Part shown: piece after piece, positions 11,897 to 24,175 of the stretch | Layout of the letters: every line of letters begins with the position of its first letter | How positions within the stretch are numbered: position 1 is the first letter of the stretch | Origin: Suillus spraguei | Lineage: Eukaryota; Basidiomycota; Agaricomycetes; Boletales; Suillaceae | Assembly: GCA_016800925.1 (NCBI GenBank) | Contig: JABCPU010000004.1 | Location: 372,001 to 436,000, forward strand | Length of the DNA: 64,000 nucleotides | Direction of reading: 5' to 3' | Made by a program: the position numbers and the translations under genes | Notes under the pieces: model-generated | The model's database searches: none | What the model was told of the DNA's origin: nothing | What the model saw: the letters and a program-made list of their open reading frames with translations, nothing else

Positions 11897-14800
11897 TCAA
11901 TGAAAGGCTGCTCGCGTCAATACAAACCTCTCATAGAAACCGAGGGCGACTGTTTTCGATGGACCAAGGCTCCTCGCCTTGATCATCCCAAGTTCTCGCA
12001 TAGCAACGTCCCAAGGGAATCGACCACCGGTGTTTGAGCATTCGTGAATATATGCGTAGGAAGCCTTGAGCTTTGCTACCTCCTCTGATGAGAAGAAAAG
12101 AAAAGATGAAATGTCTGGGGCAGCAGCAAAATCACGAGTGATGGAACGAAGAATATCCTGCCGCCGTTCAATTTTAAGGCCAGAGAAACTAGGACGGATA
12201 CTCTTCTTGTGTTGTTCACGTAACTTTTCGACCTGTTCTCGTATCTCGGAGAGTTCCATTTCCATTGTCAAAGCAGCACGCTCATTGCTGTACTTCACAC
12301 GCTGTACCTTGACTGGGCATCCTGCCATGGCTTCTCGAGAGAGGAGTCTCTCTGACTGTGGTGTTTGGAAAATGCGCTATCGACCTGCTGCAGTTTCAAG
12401 TCCCGGTATTTCCGGGCGTGGCTCATGATCGCATCCATGACAAATTCTGTCATGCCTCTGGGACGCTGGGCATTGATTTCGTTGGTTTCCGGTTTCTCCT
12501 CCCCACATTCTTTCCATTCTGGAGAGCGCTTGTGGTGGAGCTTTGTATCACTCTTTATGACCTCCGGTAAAACGGTTAATCCACTCTTCGCTCCATCGAG
12601 AATATTGCAAAACCTGTGGTCATATAAATGTGTATCTCACGACCACAGCAATCGCGACCTACATGTAAGCCAAGCGAATGGTTTCCTTATGCGCATATCC
12701 AAGAGTGTACACCGCCACGTCGTGTAAGTTCGAGTACTTTCCGACTGACGATATGTCGCGCAATCCTCCTAATAAAAATGACTGCAGCTGGGGTATGAGA
12801 TCGTCGAGATTGCTTCCTTGGTGTTGTTCCAAAAAGTCGTCGACTCGTAGGGTGTTCTTGTGGAAATTCTCGAAGAGATTGTCAGGTGGATGAGAATATT
12901 TGAGGTCGGCGTTGTTGAAATGCGACACAATGGACGGCTGCCAAACAGCAATCGCCTTGTCCCCATCGTAATCGCCTAAATCGTCATTCAATATCTCGAC
13001 ATATATATAATTCCATGATTCGACGTACCTCCAGCAAGAAGATCTGCAAAGCGGCGAGTTCCCTGCACAGAGCACACTATCACGTCTGTATAGCGCCTGA
13101 GCTCCGGTTTTTCGACAGCTCTGACCTGCCTCCAAACCATTAAGATGCGAAAAAACAGTGGATGACAGATCAACATGCCTTCTGAGTATCTGTGGGCAGT
13201 TTACAAGGATGTCGTGCGAGCTATTGCCGGGTCAGCGTCTGTAAATAGGAGCGACATTAAATATCACTGACTAGGACATCACCTAATACAACGTTTGACT
13301 CTGTTCCATCAGGACAGCGGAATTTCGAATCCTTCGAGAGAATTTGCACTTCGTCAGGAGCCAATGTTCCAGAAGGGTCTAAGACGGAGAAAATGGTCAG
13401 ATAAACGAAGCCTTGATTATCGATAATCTCGCACCTGGTACAATCCATCCCATACAAGACATGGGCACCTCGATTTTATATCGTTGCACAAAGTTGTCGA
13501 CCATCGTCTTAAGAACATGGCGAAGCTTGTCAGCGAGAACTGGGCAATCGCGAGGAGTGAAACCAGAGTCAAGCATGACCATTACCGTCTCTTCAAGAGA
13601 AGAAGGGCAACCTGAGATTTCGTCACCCCACCAAGCGACTGAGCGAGGAATTTCTATGACAGCATTCAGATCGTCTTCGTCATCATCTTCAATATCATCA
13701 TCTTTGACGGCGAAACCTCTTGATCGAGCCTCTCCACCAGCTTCACGAGCTAATCTGGATCCAACCACGGCACCAGCCCTGGCAACACTATACCATAGAC
13801 GATACATGGCATCTGGACCATCCCAGTCAAGCAAACTGTTGACAATAGCATCCAAACCTTCCTTCATTAGATCAATAAATACTGAATGGGGAACACCATT
13901 TTCAGCAAAATTCACTATGGTCTCCGCAGCAAGGCGGGAGGGAGAGCGCATGTGAGACGATCGCAGCACATCAATTGTTAAGTGACCATGTGATAGTTTT
14001 TGAGTTTGAGGATACTTGACTTTGATTTGTGATTCGCGCAACCAAACCCGAGGGACGTCGGAACAATTTTCGGATGAATCAGGATGCAGGAGCAGGAGTC
14101 CCTATAGGAATATAAACCTTTGTCTTCCCCAACACTCGAGCAGTGTCTGTTACCTTAGCGCCAGCGATTCTACATTGAATCGCCGTCGGTGTTGCTTCCC
14201 ATTGCATGAGCTCGCGCAATGCCTTCAAGGCAGCTTTGTTGATATACCCACAGCCATCTGTCATGTCCGGACCCCCTGGGTCTTTAGCGCAGAAGTCAGT
14301 TTTCACTATAATCAACAACAATGGTAACAGCTTGCCTTCTTCTTTCAAATACATTATATTCTCCCGGCTGATGGTAATGCCTGGGACAGAGTTCGAAAGT
14401 CCCAATGCAAACCGCGAGGACCATTTCGCCACAGTCTGAAACGCGTTAGTCATGTTCCCAAACTCCTATAACTGCTGCCAACCTGAGCCACATTGTGATA
14501 TATGGGATTATGCCAGTCGAGAAAATCCTCCAGCGATGGTGGTGGAGGGTGAGCATGAGAAGGAATTCGACTGCATCCGGTGGAAGAATTAGTTGCCACG
14601 AGAAAAACACTTCCATCTCTTGCATAAAATGCCCGATAAATCAGACCACAGAGGAGAAAGTGTTGCGAAAAAAACTCCACAAGGCCATGCTGAGGCTTGT
14701 TCAGGATATGCCTCGGCACCTTCACGCGTAGAAAATTCTTCGAACCGTACTGTCGGGTTAGTCTCGACGAGGACCCAAGCTCTGGTGGACTGAGTTGAAT

Positions 14801-15519
14801 GCGGTATTCAGGCGTTGTAGTCTTCTTATCGACAGCTTTCAGAGTTGCACAAAAATGCACTTTTCCTCCATACCAACCATCGGCATGTCGCTGGAACCCG
14901 TCAAAATTATCACCCATTGCAAGAGCGAGTTCGTGCTCGCGGTCAAGCTCCTTCCAAGGCGACTTTTTATGACATCAATTATCACCCGTCGCAAACCACA
15001 GGAGCACTGTACCAGAACTGCCTTTTCCTTCACAAAGAATCCTTCTGCTTCACCCACGGAGTTCTGGTATGCAAACACCTGAGCCACGCGTGGGGTAGCT
15101 TCTTGGTTTGTGCCGCGAAGCTTATCCAAGTCGGGAATATTGATGTCCTCGTATGCAAGAATATCGTAACTGACCAGTTTGGCAATTAACCACTGTACCC
15201 CAAAGGATATGTTTTTCTGTCAAAATAAGCTTGTAGATTTCGATCGTGAGCCTATGAAGTTGGTCAAGAGGAGTCTCAAGACCGCGCGAGAAGCACCTAC
15301 GATTGAATGTATTGTAATATTTGCATCGCCGATTCTCGCACTTTTACGTGAAGACAAGGAATTGTCAGCAAACTCCTCTTTTTTCCGTTTACCTAGAACA
15401 GAGGACCAACTGCTCGAAGGTGAAGCCAAATCCGCTGAATCTGACGAGCTAACAGACGTTGCTGAAAGGATTTGGGCAGAGCTGGAGCCAACGGCGGCAA
15501 TCGATGGACAGGGGACCAT
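11897..15519 (-). CDS. RNA-dependent RNA polymerase (QDE-1-type, RNA silencing)
   Basis: A cellular RdRP that makes double-stranded RNA for small-RNA silencing. The catalytic motif is seen after splicing: LLAGGDYDGDKAIAVWQ at about 12970-13040, with the three aspartates intact. Before it come GDVLLARHPCKLPTDTQK and VRAVEKPELRRYTDVIVCS; further N-terminal are YGSKNFLRVKVPRHIL, FYARDGSVFLVATN, KWSSRFALGLSNSVPGI and MTDGCGYINKAALKAL. After the catalytic loop, FCNILDGAKSGLTVLPEVIK and a coiled-coil tail end at the stop at 11897. An intron at 13126-13178 uses a GC donor (AAG|gcatgt). The start at 15519 is my best guess: it gives a low-complexity basic leader (VLGKRKKEEF) joining to ISFGVQWLIAKLVSYDIL. 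I found no frame break. The N-terminal exon structure is uncertain. Confidence 0.88.
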
Positions 15520-15579
15520 TCGAATGTCAACTCTCGAGCCAATACTATTTACAGTGCCATTCAAGGCTGTGACTAGTTG

Positions 15580-16096
15580 TTAGGCTCTCAGGTCGCATCG
15601 ATGATGAGTTGACTTGCCCTCTTCCGGCATGTTGCACATCATGTCACTCAGATCTTCCAGGCCGGAGTAGACGGATGATTGCTGATATTAGTGTTAGCTA
15701 TCTGAGAAAGACACCGGAATAGGAGCTAATTGGAGACTGACTGTTGATGAGATTGAGTCGCTTGAAGCACTCCTTTCCACAGGGAGTGGAATGAAAGGAA
15801 TAAAGGCAGAGTCAGCCTCTTGGTGATATAGAGTAGGTCCACGTCCATAACTATGTCATTTTACGCGTAAAATGCAAGATCAAAAACAATCGTACCCTCT
15901 GCAAATCCCACTCGTCATCTACTAAAATCTCCTTTTGTCCCTCGCGGTAATAAGCCTGTGTCATACCCCCCGACATCCCTGAATACACAAAAGACGTAGC
16001 TCCTAGTAATGCAACTTCAAAAAATTGGGACGAGGACGATGGTGAAAAATGTGATGGGGACCGAGTTATTGCAGGCCAAAGGCTTGAGCTCGATCA
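15580..16096 (-). CDS. Unrecognised protein, 3' exons only
   Basis: Three exons join in frame on the minus strand and end at a TAA at 15580-15582, 61 bp upstream of the proposed RdRP start. They read ALLGATSFVYSGMSGGMTQA, then REGQKEILVDDEWDLQR, YGRGPTLYHQEADSAFIPFI, and after an intron with a clear acceptor QSSVYSGLEDLSDMMCNMPE. Consistent phase across two introns supports real coding sequence. I do not recognise the family. The 5' end is not resolved: an in-frame TGA lies a little upstream of the first exon seen, so more exons probably lie towards 16.7 kb. Confidence 0.5.
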
Positions 16097-16343
16097 AAAC
16101 TGATCATCCAGAGAGATCATCTACAGAAGCACGATTGGAAAGCTCCGGAGCGAGTCGCTCAAGATAGAAGGTGTCGTGAAACGTTGTTGACAATGAGGCT
16201 GGTTACAAATAGTGATAAGTAACATGGATTGAAGTCGCGATTGACTGACTTCGAACGTTCAACGTTCAACCGTAGCGTGCAAGTTGTAAAATAATAGTAC
16301 ACGTAGTTGACCATTCTTTTGCAACATCGTGGACAGCATCAAA

Positions 16344-16681
16344 TCACAATGATGATCTCCCACCTCTCCTTGCTGGCGTACGTATTGCGCATTGCGGTGT
16401 TAGGACCATACTGCTAGAGCCAAAGGAGCTGGGAGTAATCATTGATGAGTGTATTCGAGTGGTTACAAATTTATACAAGTCGCTACTGCATAAAAATAAA
16501 CCCCATATGTGAAATTGATAACCCATCAGCTTTCCGTTCTTGACCGGGCCTTCGAGCGGTTCCTTCCCATTCGTGAAGTGTACCAGCTCGAGCAACCCAG
16601 CCTCGATGTCACCGAACCCTCGAAATGAGGGCTCTCCAGACGTGAAGTTTTGCATCATTTGGGCGTGAAAGGCAACAAACA
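16344..16681 (-). other. Unassigned coding-like exon(s)
   Basis: A minus-strand open stretch reads FVAFHAQMMQNFTSGEPSFR, then GFGDIEAGLLELVHFTNGKE and PLEGPVKNGKLMG, followed by a possible next exon YGPNTAMRNTYASKERWE. The amino-acid texture looks like real protein, but I cannot name it. The open stretch is preceded in frame by a TAG at its 5' edge, which could be either a splice acceptor or a nonsense codon. It may be the 5' part of the unrecognised gene at 15580-16096, or a gene relic. Confidence 0.35.
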
Positions 16682-16931
16682 ACTACACCACCGAGTCAGT
16701 CGAAGGCATGTTAGTAGCACATATTTAAAATAGATGCTTATTGTATGAGTGCATGATAAGTATGAACAAGGACTCAAAGCGCAGTCTAGAACGTCATGCA
16801 GACCTAGAGGTTTGGTCAACCAGAGATTGGTCCATGGAAAACCATGTTCAAAATCAACAGACTACGTTGGGCGAGCAAGTTCATCTGTGCGAGTGAATAG
16901 ACGTACGCATTAACTCGGTGCCATCACACCC

Positions 16932-17325
16932 CTACGCCTGTTGTGCAGCCTGCATGTGTGCCAAATCTCGCTCTGTCTCTGGACTCTTCAATACCTTTTC
17001 CAACTTAAAGCGTTTCCGCGCGGATATTGGAGGGCAGTTTCGTATTAACACGGTATCGTTCAATCGAAGGACTATTCTACAACTCAGCATATGTGCAGAG
17101 AATGTCATGGTGGCAACTGACCTTCTTGTTCGTCATGTGTTAGGATCTTTTTGCTTCGTTCAATGCGCTGAAGGCAGGGTGAGCACGCTTATTTTTCGTA
17201 GGACCAAACTGAAAGTGTACTTTTCCAGTCAATTTGTGGATGACATGGCGTGAAACGGTCACAGTGGCTGTCTTCTGCATGCAGCCGGCTTTAGTGACAA
17301 TTCCAGTCAATGCCATGGGAGGCAT
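16932..17325 (-). CDS. MRPS17: Mitochondrial small ribosomal subunit protein uS17 (MRPS17)
   Basis: A component of the mitochondrial small ribosomal subunit. Three exons (17325-17221, 17167-17122, 17071-16932) join to exactly 96 codons plus stop. The protein has the S17 core: MALTGIVTKAGCMQKTATVT, then VSRHVIHKLTGK, the RSKKILTHDEQE loop, and RLNDTVLIRNCPPISARKRF. A short C-terminal helix (LEKVLKSPETERDLAHMQAA) follows, as in fungal mitochondrial forms. Start: ATG at 17325 or the second Met two codons later. The S17 fold is small, so this length fits. Introns are 53 and 50 nt. Confidence 0.93.
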
Positions 17326-18413
17326 GGTAGGCAAGTTGTGTGAGTGTGAGCTCGCGAGGCCACTAGTACTGTTGCAAGTTTTAGTGTTTACAGTGTGGGA
17401 ACATCATGCCCACTATTACTAAAGTGACTTTGGCAGTGGAAAATTAAATAAATGAAATAAATTCAACAAAGAAAAGAGAGAACAATAATATTGTGTCGGG
17501 AGCATTTCTGGATGATGCTATTATACTTACATACAGTAACGGCACTCGACCGCGCCAGTCCCCGACACTGGTATAGAAATAGGATTTGCTGCGTAAAATT
17601 CCATCATACCCAAGAGGATTCTTGCGCTTATCAGCAGTCAAAAGTTAGCTCAATAGACTAGGGTACGGTTGAAAAATCCCCGCGACTTCTCAACAGCTGT
17701 TTATAAACAGACCGCCTCAGACCATTTATAAACAGGTGTTTTGAACAATTTTCAACTAATAGTTGTTGGTAGTACTGAACAGTGTGAGGAGAACCCACAG
17801 CGTCATGTTATTTACACGAAGAATGGACATTCTAACCACTCTTGATACATATTGTCGATTACATTCGACACCACCCTCATTTGTATATTCCACCAACTCG
17901 TGCGTGGCACTTAATGGGGGGTGGGAAGGTTTCAGTGGACATCTATGGAGTACACCAAGCCGATTTTCATGGGTGTTCTTAACGCCTTTACTCCTCGCTT
18001 TGGTCTGCAGGCGCGCACGAAGAAATACCGTACAGAGCAGCCAAATTCGAAAAACTCTGACCTATCAACTTGAAGGAGGGGTGTTCCATATCGACTGGGA
18101 AGAAATCCGACCTCCAGGCTCGTACTCTTGATGGGGAACCAAGGGAACACAAGGGAAGATGAGATCCCGAGTAATACGTGTAAATTGCAAGGCGATATAA
18201 CAGAATTGGGCGGACGCCGTGTCATGGTAGCCCAGTCACCTCTAGATAATTCTAACTGACCAGCAGTTCCACCTACAAGCTTTTCAAGAAACCAAATATG
18301 CACTACCCTATGAACATTCGAGGTATATTTGCCATGGTACAATTACAGATATATTTGCGTGATATGCTGAGATTATGCCGAGACCAATAGAGGAGATACA
18401 AATATAACCTGTC
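17326..18413. other. Intergenic region with unconvincing open frames
   Basis: About 1.1 kb. Open frames exist on both strands (minus 17444-17641 and 17932-18342, plus 17763-18131). The minus frames contain protein-like words (NPLGYDGILRSKSYFYTSVG; ELSRGDWATMTRRPPNSVIS) but I recognise no family and cannot join exons. A perfect 14-bp palindrome, CTGTTTATAAACAG, lies at 17697-17710 with a partial second copy at 17725-17735. Confidence 0.4.
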
Positions 18414-19499
18414 TTATTCTTCCTCTCCTTCGGTCACCGTTCCAAGTGCAACCAACACACGAGCTTGAGCTTCAGGAGGAAGCATCGTGGAAAGGGATTG
18501 CGTGCGGGAAAGAGATTGCGTGCGGGAAAGAGGGGCACCTCCTTTAGGGAAACCATTGTTGTGGCATGAAGCTGATGTAGGTGGGGCAGAGAAAGATTGA
18601 GACGCTCCTAGAGAACGAGTCGACTTGGATGCTCGAAGGTTATCCATAATCATAGACGAGTTCCGTCTGAGTAGCGCCGTTGTGGTCGGAACCTCAGTGG
18701 GACCAGTAGATGTACATCCATGGGCAACTATTTCCAGCGCTGCACCTGGGATATCTTCGGTCAGCTGCGAGTTCAAGGTTTTGAACTCAGGCCACGTTTC
18801 CGATAGATCATGAAGCCACTGAGTATCGCAAGTAAAGAAGGAGGCTGTTGCCAGCTCCTCCCGTTCTTGAATCTTCGATTTCAGAGTCTGGAGTTCGGCT
18901 GAAGCGGGATATGAGACATGCATGCATAGTCAGAATGAGTGAGATACATACAGCGGATGTCACTTATATAGTGCGGAGACGCGAGACATTGGTTGATGAT
19001 GTCAAGCAAGCGCGCTCGGACAGCTGAATGCGTTGGCGCATTGGACTCTGGTTCCAAGCACTGTTGAAGCGTCAGAGAGACGCTCACAAATTTATCGAAC
19101 ATCACGTCGGCAAGCTGGTATACCATAGAGTGAATACCTAACATGTATTAGCAAACTAAAATAAAACCCATACCTCCAAGGTATCTAAAACCTATAATTT
19201 TTGTAAGCCAGCGCATCAAAATAACTTGGGACGAAACATACCAGCTGGCGATTTTTTGCAGTAAGTAGCGCCAGGTCAAGCAAAGGGATTAGGCAATCGC
19301 AAGCGGAGACAAATGATGCTATGTCTGGCCTGAAGAACTGGGCCAAAAATTCATTGAAGATTGCAAATAGCTCGTCTTCGATGAAAGCTATTCCAGGCTC
19401 AGATTCTGTAAAGAATGCCTGTATCTCTGAGTCGCTGAGAGGTGGCAAATTACGAAGTTCTTCCAAAATGGCGTCGACGTCAAAAGTTTGTTCTGACAT
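18414..19499 (-). CDS. Hypothetical protein, unknown family
   Basis: At least three exons on the minus strand from ATG 19499 to the TAA at 18414. The N-terminus MSEQTFDVDAILEELRNLPP is acidic and helical; the middle (SVSLTLQQCLEPESNAPTHS, LLDIINQCLASPHYIS) looks alpha-helical. The C-terminal third is Ser/Thr/Pro-rich and low in complexity, ending GTVTEGEEE. It contains a doubled SLSRTQ motif encoded by a perfect 18-bp tandem duplication. No catalytic motif, signal peptide or membrane helix is apparent. Reading frames join through short introns, so it is likely a real gene, but I do not propose a function. Confidence 0.6.
18496..18531. repeat. 18-bp in-frame tandem duplication
   Basis: Two exact copies of GATTGCGTGCGGGAAAGA, inside the low-complexity tail of the hypothetical protein. 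Because the unit is a multiple of three it adds six residues without shifting the frame. Confidence 0.9.
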
Positions 19500-20099
19500 G
19501 GTGAGAATGGTAAATCAAAAGATTGGTGGAAGAAATGAGAGTTGTGTGTTGGGAGTTCTGCTGTCCATCACGACCATCTCAGGCTTTATACCTCAGTAAG
19601 TGGCAATTGAAACGCTCCTGTGGATGATATCTATCACCGAACCACAATGAAACCGAAACATACCACACTGGCAGTGGTTTAAGGCACTGGCTAAAGCGGG
19701 GCCATTGCATTGATCCACAACCACAATATTTTCAATTTGGCGAAGTCAAGATCGCCACAAGGTCGTATGTGGAAACTGAACCATAGTCTTGACATGTAAA
19801 TCATCTGAATGGCGTGGATTGGTGCCGAGGGTCTGTGGAAACAAATGATCAAAATCGAATGCTAGCCACTGTACTCGGTGGACAGTGGCAAAGGTCTAGG
19901 CAGCAGCCTGAGCAACCGTCTCTATTGTCCACCTTGAAGACCACGTTCATATCACGCTGGATTTGAAGGCTACGCTTAGAGCGTTAATTTCAGTATTACT
20001 GACCCATTCCCTCTTTGAACCAAAAAAACATGCCAGTTGTCATTCGTCTAATTTCCGGCGAAACACCACTATTGTACCATTGCAAAAGAACACTGTCGG
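19500..20099. other. Intergenic region, nothing recognised
   Basis: Six hundred bases between the start of the hypothetical gene at 18414-19499 and the 3' end of the next minus-strand gene. No open frame of interest, repeat or RNA gene was recognised. Confidence 0.5.
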
Positions 20100-20540
20100 T
20101 CAATCACTTTTCGCTTGATGCGCAGCATATTGTGCTGGAGTGAAATATTTCTGCAGATAAAGTGGATCAATCAAAGTAGCGCTCAAACACAAATAAGCCT
20201 AAAAACTCACCTGAGAAAACGCGTGTAACTGTGATATTTCTTGCTTCAGTGCCTGGTTGACTGTCAGACGATAAGCGTTCGTATCACGATGAACGTTATG
20301 CTGAGACTCTCTCACTTGATCTATGCATTGCAAGAGTAGTCTTTCCCCGAAGGCCTGTGTATAGTTCCGTTTCACATTAACTATGAGGAGCTTCAGCTCG
20401 TTTCGGCCACGTACCTCACTAACCAGTAAAATTGCATAGCTGGACCCACACCCACTCGATTGATCCTCGATGTCGAGACTGGATACAGGGAATGCGGCGC
20501 GACAAGCACTGCTAATTGCTCAGCCAGCGTAACACGCCGG
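20100..20540 (-). CDS. Unrecognised protein, C-terminal exons
   Basis: Two exons join cleanly: 20354-20211 (AFGERLLLQCIDQVRESQHN ... ALKQEISQLHAFSQ) and 20150-20100 (KYFTPAQYAAHQAKSD then stop), separated by a 60-nt intron with GTGAGT donor and CTGCAG acceptor. The composition is helical and charged. An upstream exon in 20370-20540 (for example VTLAEQLAVLVAPHS) is likely, but I could not settle its frame. The family is unknown and the 5' end is unresolved. Confidence 0.5.
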
Positions 20541-22044
20541 CGTCGTCAGGAATATCATCAGTGAACTGACGAGTTCTTGATTTTGCAGCCGTGCGAACTG
20601 TAGAACGATGGAATTATGCTTCTGCTAAATAGGACTCTATCAACAGTTAGAATCCACATTCACTGCAAGGTACATATAATCACATAAGATATAAGCAGGC
20701 AGTCATCCATTAGCTACAGATGAAAGAGAAGACCAGTCATGGATGAACGTTCAAGCGCAGTCAGCCATATTGAAGGCATGACATCGAGCACAAACACAAA
20801 CACATCAGAAATAAGCCAGCTGTGGGCCGTGGTGGCAACATGCCGTCAGCAATGGACGAGCGAAATAGAAGATGATTCATGAATGAAGGTGCAGTTGAAG
20901 ACCTGACAAGCCGCAAAGAAAATAAAACAACAGTCACCCATGTCGAAGAGCTGACCTTCAAGACAAGCGGATCAAGCAGTCATCTGACAATCCTCGTCAC
21001 CTGGCCCACCATTTTGCAAACGACAAGCTCGGTATGCACATTCTTCGACACAATTTTGTACATGCTAATAGCTTTGTGCAGTCACTCGATGAAGGCCAGT
21101 GCACAATTTCAAAGTTTTCGATGCCACAGGGAGTTTGAGAGTAATACATCAGAGTCGCCTATACGGGGCGCGTGTGAAGACTGACTGATCATACTGACGA
21201 CCCTGAATCCTTCAAACAATATAAGCCCAGAGACATGAAATAGTGCCAGGAAGGCCGATGACCAATGGTTGTCTGTAGGCCAAGGGTCGGTGGCATGCAG
21301 GTGAAGCCAGGGGATGCGGGAATGCATGAATGCCAATCACTACATATTCACATCAGTTAAACGTAGACATGCTCACTGGTTGGAGACTTGGGAGGGGACG
21401 ACGTCGTGCCAGGCGATGTCATACTAGTATGTATAGGCGGAAGCCGGGACCTAATAGAGGAAGAAAAATCCACAGAAAAGTTTACAGATGGCAAATTCTC
21501 TCCCCAAAGTGGAGGGCCCTTACTTTCTCACGCCGTCTAAAAAATGTCCACACTGCACAGCACTAGTTCTATATATATGTCTGTGACATTCCAAGTACAT
21601 TTGGCGTCACTGTCGCTGACACATTGAGCTGGACTGAATTTAGCTCGGGATGACGCAAGCACTCGGGACAATCACCTGCTTACAAATTCGATCGTGCCGC
21701 AATTTCGGAACAGTGAATATCATTGACTCCGAAAAAAAACTACCAAGTACTAATTACGGTATGGCAATAAGAGGTAGTATTATAAAGCAAAGATTGTTCG
21801 TGCGAGCCAGTGCAATGAACGACGAACTCGACGTTATGGGATAGAAAAATCAAATCGGATGAAGGAAGCGAACAGCGCAGGTTACCGCTCAGCGGCTCAG
21901 CTGGACGCGTAGTGCCAGGACATTCCGACAGGCATCACCCGGCACCTGGGCATTCACAACAGCGTGAAGTCCTGCAGTCAGCGGTGACGGGTAGCAGTAC
22001 CATTGGCTTGCCCTTGATGGTGAAAGTTTTCACTGTTTAGTAAG
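20541..22044. other. Gene-poor region, possible gene remnants
   Basis: About 1.5 kb. On the plus strand from about 20740, frames read DERSSAVSHIEGMTSSTNTN and, after a stop and frame change, VEDLTSRKENKTTVTHVEEL. These look protein-like but are broken, so this may be a decayed gene or the 5' part of something I cannot assemble. Nothing else is recognised up to the transporter gene. Confidence 0.35.
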
Positions 22045-24175
22045 TTATGCCGGGGAGCTTGAAAGTAGTGGTCCCGAAGGAGCATATTTTGACTTGAATC
22101 TTAATGCTGGTCCGTATCTGTTTCAGCGTTAGCCCAACATGATGTAGCAGAGACTTGTGTGAAACCTACCTTGACAGGACGAAGGGAATTGGCATCATTA
22201 TCAAAGCGATGAAACCAAGTAGTGTTGAAGCCCATTCAGGACCAAGTCTATCGTACATCTGAGTGGCGAAGAGCTGAGCGAAGAATGATCAGCCGATATA
22301 TAAAAGGGAAGATAGCATTTTCGCTCACAGGAAATCCAGCGCCGAAAAGACTGCGAACGACAGTACTTGCAGCTAACGCCGAGGCAGCTACAGCCAAATA
22401 TGCATCAATGATATAGTTAAATAGGGCAAGCTTCAAAGCCATTGTGAGCCGTAAGCCAACATGCAATTTGTGACAACATACAAACATCAAGCAAATACTC
22501 CATCCGAGCAAAGCGCCAGACATCATCGGGGCCCATATTGAAATGCTAGGAAAGGACGTCCATGCAAACCAGAAGAATGATATGGTAAAGAATGGCGCTG
22601 AAACCATGGCGACTCTCAATCTGAACTCTGGCGGCACAGGGTTTGGTGCGCATTCCTGAGCTTTGCGCTCGTAACTAGGGTTGAAAAATAAAATGTACTA
22701 AAATGCATGATAAGAATGTGGAAGTACAAGGATAAAATACACACACCGTTGCAACCGCAAGAAATCCGCCAATCGGCAGCGGAAGGAACACGAGTCCAGA
22801 CACACCCGCATTCAAATTGTGGCCCTTGGTGAAAACTATAGGATAGGCCTCAAAAAGCAGGTATATACACCCGTAGACAAACTAGGGTCCAATGTCAACA
22901 ATCACATCGTCAGTCTGAAAAATAGCCACACTTACGCTCATGTACAGAGTTAGAGCAATCAACATCGGTTCACGAAAGAGAACTTTGAAAGGCCGAGCAA
23001 AAATGGATTCCACCCGCTGCGAGAGTGTCATGCTTTGCGATTCAATGGCGGCATGATATCTCTCGTCTCCAGTGCGCTTCCGAATCTCTTTAGCTTTCTT
23101 GGCAAGAAGTACCGGACTAAAATTATGTGATGAGCGCCTCGGCAATAGAAGTCATTCCGTAAAGTGCACTCACCTATATGTCTCGGGGATCGTGAAAACA
23201 ATCTGCAGCCAGCAGACGCCGGCCTAAAAACGCGTGAGTTGTGCTTGATAGAAAATGGAGGCAGGACTTACAAAAATAGTCAATATCCAAAAAAGCCACC
23301 GCCATGAGACACCACCTAGAACAAGGTATCCCGATACTATTGGTCCAATACCTGGTCCAGCAAACGGAGCCACTGTGAAAATCGCGAGAGCAGTGCCGCG
23401 TCCTTTTGCGTCCCAAATGTCCGATATGAGCGCGCTGGAAATTCGCCATCTAAAAATGCAACTTTCCCACTAAAACAGATAGTACATACCCTGAATTTGC
23501 TAAAGGGGCAGCTGCGAATGTACCCCCGAGGAAACGGAAAATCAAAATAGATGCGATGTTCTGCGACAAAGCACACCCAATTTGGAAGCACTAAAGTGTA
23601 AAGACAATTGAGTAATACACAAGCAAGGAATGGTGAAGCCGACTGACCATGTATATGAAGAAAGATATAATAAATATTGGACGTCGTCCATACTGTTCCG
23701 ATAACGGTCCCCAAATCAAAGGGCCAACACAGTAACCGCACACGAAAAGCGAGATAGTCAACGTTCCGACCTCCTGGGATATCCCGAATTCCTTCATGAA
23801 AGTGGGTACTAGAGAAGACGGGGCACTACTCGAGAATGTGCTAGATTTGGCAAACGAATCAAACTTAAGGGTTTAATATCTCGCGAGAGATATCGCACGC
23901 ACGCATTAAGGACCAGAAGACCGGCAGTGAGGGTCAGGTACCACTTTTTGGCAAAACTCCAGTTCTAAATGAGTTGGTGAGCTCGTCAACACAGTATTCT
24001 CGCACTGGAAACTAGAAAGTACCTTTGGATTGGCTGAATCACCCTCATCGAAGCCCACTAGAAATGAATCTGGGTTGGACTTGTTCTCGAGAGCGGTAGT
24101 AGAGGTATCCTCCTTGTTGCTCTGCTCAGTTTGAGTAAAAAGGGTTTGAGTTGATACCCTAGGTGAGTCGGTCAT
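22045..24175 (-). CDS. MFS drug/polyamine:H+ antiporter (DHA1 family)
   Basis: A multi-exon 12-helix major facilitator transporter of the plasma membrane. The ATG at 24175 starts a hydrophilic cytosolic leader (MTDSPRVSTQTLFTQTEQSN). Family motifs follow: SLFVCGYCVGPLIWGPLSEQ with YGRRPIF (MFS motif A), FLGGTFAAAPLANSG, and GPIVSGYLVLGGVSWRWLFW (motif C region). The central cytosolic loop has charged SPVLLAKKAKEIRKRTGDE. Helices 7-12 include FVYGCIYLLFEAYPIVF, SYERKAQE and LFGAGFPLFATQMYDRLGPE, ending SSSPA. This pattern matches the Tpo/Flu1-type fungal subgroup; substrate is unknown (polyamines, drugs, weak acids). It is divergent from WDR8, with 506 bp between starts. Confidence 0.9.

Noticed and set aside
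13413..13955. Long plus-strand open frame antisense to the RdRP
   Set aside because: Serine-rich shadow of the minus-strand exon with the acidic repeat (DDDIEDDDEDD); the minus frame carries the conserved RdRP sequence.
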